64,000 bases of DNA from assembly GCF_023343835.1 (NCBI RefSeq), contig NC_064440.1, forward strand, positions 36,029,537 through 36,093,536, in the 5' to 3' direction. Both the position numbers and the translations under genes were made by a program. Source of the stretch: Lagopus muta (lineage: Eukaryota > Chordata > Aves > Galliformes > Phasianidae). The notes under the pieces were generated by a model. The model was not told the DNA's origin. It ran no database searches and was given only the letters and a program-made list of their open reading frames with translations. This document shows positions 60,180 through 64,000 of the stretch, piece by piece. The stretch's first letter is position 1. Every line of letters starts with the position of its first letter.

Positions 60180-60740
60180 CTCTGAGCCAGCAGTGTGCGA
60201 CTGCTTGGAGACTGTGGGCCAGACCCAAAGAAGGAATCATTATACAGTGCTGAGGATTCCTGGATTCATCAATGGAAGCAGTTTTGTGAGACAAGGAAAC
60301 CGTAAAGCAGGTTATGCAGTAACTGCTACTGACAAGGTAATCGAAACACAACCATTCCCTGCAGGGACTTCCACTGAGAAGGCGGAAATAGCCCTAAATG
60401 TATGGACAGATGGTAAATATGCTTTTGGGGTGGTATAAGCTCATGGTGCCATCTGGAAAGAGCAAGGGTTGCGCACACACAAGGAACACAAATTCAGCAT
60501 GGTTATGCTGGATGGCTATGGTGAATTGTAAAGGACATCAGAAAGGCAACAGTGTACAGGAGACTGGAAATATGATGGTGTATCAGGTGGCAAAACAGGC
60601 AGCTGAACGAAAAGAAACTGGTGAACTGGTTTTAATTCCAGACAGTAAACTGAAAATATCTGAACCTGAGTCAGAACCTGTAAAGTATTCTAGAGGGGAC
60701 AGGAATCTAATTAATGATTTAAAAGGGAAGAGAGCAAGCT
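60180..60740 (+). pseudogene. Degraded retroviral pol: RNase H part
   Basis: It includes FINGSSFVRQGNRKAGYAV, FPAGTSTEKAEIAL, WTDGKYAFG and, after frame changes, GHQKGNSV with a following ALA-rich segment, in the order expected for a retroviral RNase H. The first catalytic Asp of the usual TDGS motif appears replaced (INGS). It is nonfunctional. Confidence 0.75.
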
Positions 60741-60749
60741 GACAGATGG

Positions 60750-61025
60750 GTGCGTGCCCAGATGGACACATGGCTGTGCCCTCTAGTATTTTATGGAGAT
60801 TGGTTCTAAGGGAACATAATGAAACATAGTGGTGGGGCAGACATTCGAAAGTAATTGTACAATCCTAGTAACCAGGAAGTGGGGCCTATTAGGAAAGGGA
60901 ACCTTCCAGGGCAACAATGGCAAATTTATATATATTTAATAAAAAGCAGGCTTTTGCTATATGCTAGTTCTAACCAACACCCTTTCCGGGTGGCCAGAAG
61001 CATTCCTATCCTCCTTCCAAAATTA
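60750..61025 (+). pseudogene. Degraded retroviral pol: integrase core fragment
   Basis: Short recognisable pieces are GNLPGQQWQI and, in another frame, TLSGWPEAF, typical of the integrase core. Stops separate them. The remainder of integrase and env is missing before the next LTR. Confidence 0.6.
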
Positions 61026-61068
61026 TCTCCATCCAAGGACAAGCAGATGTCCAGAAATAATGACCAAG

Positions 61069-61365
61069 TGTTGAGTGAGCAAATGTTAGAAGTTAAATAA
61101 TTAGCAAAATATGCTTAGCTAGTAACAATTTATGTTTAGCCAGTCTCCGTATGTTTAGTTGAGCATCAGGAAGATTGTGAACCTGAAGTACTTAGCCAAT
61201 GGGGACCAGGGAAGGGAGAGATAAGCATCGGGAAATACAGCATAAAAGATGTGATGCTGATTTTTGCATGCACTCCTGCATGCAGGACACCCACCGTTGC
61301 AATCAGGAATAACAACTGCCTTATCAGAGATACTGTCCTCATACAGTATTTGGATATAGCCAACA
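61069..61365 (+). mobile_element. LTR C, putative 3' LTR of the pol-bearing element
   Basis: It opens with TG (tgttgagtgagc) and ends in CA (ccaaca). It includes a TATA-like 'cagcataaaagatg' and a following segment 'cacccaccgttgcaatcagg'. The length is about 297 bp. It is unlike LTRs A and B, so it represents a different family or subfamily. The boundaries are inferred. Confidence 0.45.
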
Positions 61366-61425
61366 CAGTGGACCCTGGGATCTCTGCCCAGGCTGGGGAA
61401 GTGATTGCTGCCTTCCCCTTTGCAG

Positions 61426-61551
61426 ATTCAACCGGTAGCAAAGCATGTACCCCAGAGAGACGCAGCCGTGCCAACAGGACGCTGGCACAACCGGTCACAC
61501 AGGCTGTGTGTGCCAAGGGCTGCCCTGGGGAGGACAGTGAAACAGACACAG
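61426..61551 (+). other. Exon-like block of unknown function, copy 2
   Basis: This is identical in sequence, splice signals and frame to the block at 51025-51150. It begins about 60 bp past the end of the adjacent LTR, so any upstream exons of the original gene would have been lost from this copy. Confidence 0.3.
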
Positions 61552-62306
61552 GTAGGTGAGACTCCTCTCCTGCCATAGAGCTGGTTTGGAACACACAGCA
61601 CTCCTGCTGCAGGCCTGCACCCCCAGCATGGCTCCAGGAGCTGGCACCACAGCCTTGGGCGCCCACTGCCCGGCCCGGCTCCAGGAGCTGCTCGCTCTCA
61701 GCTAGAACCACCCAGGGTGACAGAGACGGCACAGGGATGAGGAGATGTCCAGGGATGGATTGTGCGAGGAGCAGAGCAGCTGGCAGGGCAGGTGCAGGGA
61801 CGGCCACGAGTCGGGGCCAGAGGGGGTAAAGCAGTGGGGTGCCGTGGCCTTGTCTGCCGCAGCATCGCTGCTGTGCTTTCCCTCTGCTGGAAAGGAGAGC
61901 TGCAGGGGAGCTGCTTTAAGGACAAAATATGGCTGTGTGCAGTCCCAGGTGAGACGGGAGCCGTGTCCTGGGAGGGGTGTGCAGCCCCAGTAGCAGATCC
62001 CAACTGGCCCCCCAACACACACAGACAGCCTACAAGCAGGATGGCAACTCACGCAGCTCAGTGTGAGGGGAGTTACTTTATTCTCCAACCAGCCCTTCTG
62101 CAATAGCTGGGGAACGTCACACAGCATTAAGGAGTTCTGCAAGACATGTAGCAGCTGGCGTCACTGCAGAGGGATAACCAAACACAGGGTGCCAACCAGC
62201 TCACACAACTCCTTGTGCTGTTATTCACAATCACAGGAACGGGTCTCAGTGTGGAGATGGGATGTGAGCCCCTCTCAATAAAGACACAGGCCAGAGCTGT
62301 TACTCC

Positions 62307-62312
62307 TTTATT
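62307..62312 (-). terminator. Polyadenylation signal, PRR13-like copy 2
   Basis: AATAAA on the - strand (tttatt on the + strand) lies about 185 bp after the stop at 62495. It is in the segment missing from copy 1. An alternative hexamer is at 62077-62082. Confidence 0.6.
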
Positions 62313-62494
62313 TACTACAATTCCAGGGCAAAGAATTTACAAACAAAAAGCAAGAAAATCACCAACAGGCAAAATGCAGGCTGAAGAGAAGGGAGAATGG
62401 GGCAGCACAACCAGTAGAAGGCTCTTGCGAGGCATTTGTCTTCATGTATCGTCTCCTTGCGGCTTCACCTCCACACAGGTAGGAGATGTTTTCT

Positions 62495-63983
62495 TCAGTC
62501 AGAATCAGAGCTGCTTGAGCTGCATGAGTGCTGGAGGAGGAGGTAAAACCAGTTCAGGACAGCACAGAAACAGCCCTCTGCCACACCACTTCTAATAGCA
62601 GCTCGCAGCTGCAGGTGTGAGACTGAGGGACTTGCCCAGTCCCTTTTGGGCTCCCACAGCCCCCCCTCAGCCCTCAGTGTGGCATCCCACCACCTGCAGC
62701 TGCTGCCTGGAAGGAGCTGCACGCCCATTCCCAGTGCCCAGCTTGATTCAGGTTGAGCTGGCAGCAGCTGCAACGCACATCCGTGGTGGCTGTGGTCTCA
62801 CCTCCCCCCAGCTGAGTGTCTTTGCACAGCACCAAAAGCTGTGCCCTCAGGTGTGCACACTGGATGAACTGCAAGCTGGTAATTACCGGTAATTACCAGT
62901 GTTGGTGCTGTGCCCGGGGCAACCAACCTGTGCCATTACGATAAAATGAGTTACTAATAACATGATCATAATGTTTATTGTAGTGCTGTTACATGCTGTA
63001 TTTTAGATCTAGAAATCATTATTTTTCTGTCATGATCCTTGGCAAATATAATTATGCAAATGCGGCTGGAGGGCTGGTGTGTAATCATTAGTTCTCAAGA
63101 TTGTTCAGCTCAGTTACATTCTGGAAAGTTTCTGGTCTCTGCCAGCAAAGGCAAATGTCAAGGTAGATCTCCTTCCAAGCAATCAAACACCACAAGGAGC
63201 TGAGGATTTGCTTCGTTTGGGAAATGCTCCTGCCTCAGACAGTGGATTTGGGGTCTTGTTCTACAGTCCTTCACTCAGTCCTATCCAGATTCATCCCTAG
63301 GACAGCACTGTCTGCAGCATATCTGCCCAGCACAGACATGGAGCACTTGCTGTCCAGAGAATGTGATTTAACACACTGCATGGTGCACCCTGAGCTGCAC
63401 CCATCTGCTGTTTAGAATTGCTTCAAGGAATTCCAGGTATCAGGTTTCAAAAGACTCATCTGAAATGGCTCATGCTTGGCTATTTATAAACTAAAAGGGA
63501 GTCTCCAAAGCAACAAAAAAAAAAACATTAACCACCCACTCTAGTGGGTCAGGGGCAGAGGGGGAGCACACATGACCACAACGGAGAGCTGGGGGATCTG
63601 CTGCAACTATACCTTGCCTCCATGGTGCTTGTGGGAACACTTGTGCTTCTTCTTGTGCTTCTTCTTGTGCTTGTGACAGCAGTCATGGGGGCCTGGTGGG
63701 CACCCAGGTGGGCATCCTGGTGGCCCCCCAGGAGGGCATCCTGGTGGCCCCCCAGGTGGGGGATGCCCATGGTGGTGGTGGCCATGGTGGTGGTGGCCTG
63801 GTGGGTGGTGGCCTGGTGGGTGGTGGTGGCCTGGTGGGGGAGGGCCAGGTGGAGGGGGCCCTGGGGGACAGTTCCCAGGGATGGCAGGTGGCACTCCTGG
63901 GTAGCAAGGGTTGCTGGGCCCAGGGTACTGGCAATTCGGAGGGGCAGATGGGTAGACTTGCATCTGCGGTGGCGGTGGTGTGC
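62495..63983 (-). CDS. PRR13-like proline/histidine-rich protein, copy 2 (5' end outside window)
   Basis: Exon 3 is 63613-63983 and the terminal exon 62495-62530 (- strand), joined as Gly-Gly-Lys / His-Ser with donor gtatag and a pyrimidine-rich acceptor. The protein has a Pro-rich head (NCQYPGPSNPCYPG), a PPG/His-rich middle with several HHHH runs and CPPG repeats, a Lys/His block (HKHKKKHKKKHKC) and an acidic serine tail SSSSSDSD. Head, basic block and Ser-Asp tail in this order are what I recall of proline-rich protein 13 (PRR13/TXR1). Counted from the Met in exon 3 it is 128 aa. The phase at the exon 3 acceptor (two bases of a split Gly codon) and the copy 1 structure suggest that the true start exon lies just beyond the right edge. 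Confidence 0.7.
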
Positions 63984-64000
63984 CTAGAATAAAGAGCGGG

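Larger units (their letters stand above)
61378..63612. repeat. Segmental duplication, copy 2 (outside exon 3)
   Basis: This is the partner of the block at 50970. Its left edge lies within about 15 bp of the end of an LTR-like sequence. It holds the last intron and 3' UTR of the intact PRR13-like gene. The two extra segments relative to copy 1 (62115-62425 and about 62900-63455) are either insertions here or deletions in copy 1. The first carries the best polyadenylation signal of this gene. Confidence 0.93.

Noticed and set aside
61166-61807. A 213-codon open frame on the - strand over the duplication edge
   Set aside because: It is antisense to the LTR and to the exon-like block, crosses the duplication boundary, has no recognisable domain and appears only partly in copy 1. 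It is likely a chance frame in GC-rich DNA.
63544-63987. Gly/Trp-rich frames on the + strand opposite PRR13-like exon 3
   Set aside because: These are the complement of Pro/His-rich repeats; low-complexity codons stay open on both strands.

Overview
The window looks like a galliform bird nuclear genome, most likely chicken (Gallus gallus, the chromosome 7 collagen VI locus). The reasons are many CR1 LINE 3' ends with the bird-type 'attctatgattctatg' tail, a 1022-codon COL6A2 reading frame that matches my recollection of the chicken alpha2(VI) chain, and a decayed avian gammaretrovirus-like provirus. Nothing bacterial is present: genes are intron-rich, with GT-AG splicing and AATAAA signals.

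Layout. (1) 1-4130, + strand: the last four exons of COL6A1 (end of the C1 von Willebrand A domain, a linker, the C2 domain) and its 3' UTR. (2) 4130-23600: about 19.5 kb between the genes, with scattered CR1 fragments and no supported gene. (3) 23600-50450, + strand: all of COL6A2. It has a GC-rich promoter with a noncoding first exon, 27 coding exons (N1 domain, 335-residue triple helix with a Cys at helix position 89, C1 and C2 domains), and an alternative last exon at 44388-44683 equivalent to human isoform 2C2a. I resolved all coding splice junctions; the reading frame closes at 1022 aa (main form) or 918 aa (alternative form). (4) 50970-53500 and 61378-64000: two copies of a near-identical segmental duplication. 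Each carries, on the - strand, a small four-exon gene that I read as PRR13-like (proline-rich protein 13 family). Copy 2 is intact as far as the window shows, and its first exons lie beyond the right edge. Copy 1 has lost the family C-terminal frame. (5) 54046-61365: a cluster of decayed LTR retroelements between the two copies, with LTR fragments, gag and pol remnants, and an inserted, broken, antisense copy of the SH2 region of host PLCG1.

COL6A1 and COL6A2 chains assemble with an alpha3-type chain into collagen VI monomers, then into disulphide-linked dimers and tetramers, which form microfibrils in the extracellular matrix. Their head-to-tail arrangement matches the mammalian locus.

The observations most worth a second look are: (a) PRR13-like exon 3 has diverged almost beyond recognition while the adjoining intron is about 99% identical between the copies; (b) a PLCG1 SH2 fragment lies inside an endogenous retrovirus; (c) a COL6A2 upstream ORF overlaps the first start codon and stops one base before the second in-frame ATG; (d) an inverted CR1 pair sits just upstream of the alternative C2a exon; (e) an unassigned, symmetric exon-like block is preserved in both duplication copies. 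All alignments were made by eye, and family names rest on recalled family knowledge rather than database searches.
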